DNA of 5,301 nucleotides, from the NCBI GenBank assembly GCA_900550505.1, contig URSI01000096.1, forward strand, positions 1 to 5,301, written 5' to 3'. The stretch comes from an uncultured Eubacteriales bacterium (GTDB taxonomy: Bacteria; Bacillota; Clostridia; Oscillospirales; CAG-382). A model generated the notes under the pieces. That model worked only from the letters and a program-made list of their open reading frames with translations, was not told the DNA's origin and did no database searches. A program made the position numbers and the translations under genes. Shown in pieces: positions 5,241 to 5,301 of the stretch; position 1 is the stretch's first letter; each line of letters starts with the position of its first letter.

Positions 5241-5301
5241 GCGGCTGTGGCGGAACTGGCAGACGCGCACGTTTGAGGGGCGTGTGGTTCACACCATACG
5301 G
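5241..5301 (+). tRNA. tRNA-Leu (anticodon GAG), 3' end cut by window edge
   Basis: The first 61 bases of a class II tRNA. Acceptor 5' strand is GCGGCTG (5241-5247), then T8 and G9. The D-stem pairs 5250-5252 with 5264-5266, and GG at 5258-5259 are the conserved D-loop guanines. The anticodon stem pairs CACGT (5268-5272) with GCGTG (5280-5284) around the loop TTGAGGG, giving anticodon GAG at 5275-5277, which reads CUC and CUU. A long variable arm (TGGT-TCAC-ACCA, 5285-5296) is typical of leucine tRNAs. The T-arm and the 3' acceptor strand lie beyond the window. Confidence 0.95.

Noticed and set aside
1..5301. A CRISPR array, transposon or phage-defence cassette
   Set aside because: No spaced direct repeats, transposase, integrase, nuclease or toxin-like genes are visible on either strand.

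Overview
The window looks like chromosomal DNA from an anaerobic Clostridia-type Firmicute (gut or rumen Oscillospirales/Lachnospirales-like). This is an inference from four things: moderate G+C, strong AGGAGG-type ribosome binding sites, canonical TTGACA/TATAAT promoters, and families typical of that group (YerC/YecD-type TrpR relative, DUF4855 protein, GH27 subtype with an NDIDML motif, a small Clostridia-type CxxC zinc-ribbon protein). No mobile element, CRISPR array or phage gene is visible.

The window is organised around one divergent promoter region (about 2673-2836). Leftward on the minus strand runs a three-gene operon: a 598-residue DUF4855 protein with an N-terminal discoidin-like domain and a C-terminal Ig/cadherin-like domain, then a YerC/YecD-family TrpR-like regulator (20-bp gap), then a class I SAM-dependent methyltransferase (ATGA stop/start overlap) that runs off the left edge. 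Rightward on the plus strand runs a second three-gene operon: a GH27 alpha-galactosidase-family enzyme, a small four-cysteine zinc-ribbon protein (ATGA overlap), and a ten-helix AEC-family transporter (11-bp overlap). After it comes a separate strong promoter and the first 61 bases of a tRNA-Leu with anticodon GAG, cut by the right edge.

Both carbohydrate-related proteins lack a recognisable signal peptide. The simplest reading is a divergently transcribed pair handling an alpha-galactoside-containing oligosaccharide inside the cell. The link is an inference from position and the shared regulatory region; the DUF4855 protein has no assigned activity. The regulatory region holds well-formed promoters on both strands, a palindrome midway between the two -35 boxes, and an 18-bp inverted repeat at the predicted start of the GH27 transcript. 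No LacI-, AraC- or GntR-type regulator of this pair lies in the window. The methyltransferase, regulator, zinc-ribbon protein and AEC transporter do not obviously form one pathway with the glycosidases, and I see no convincing evidence of a new multi-gene system.
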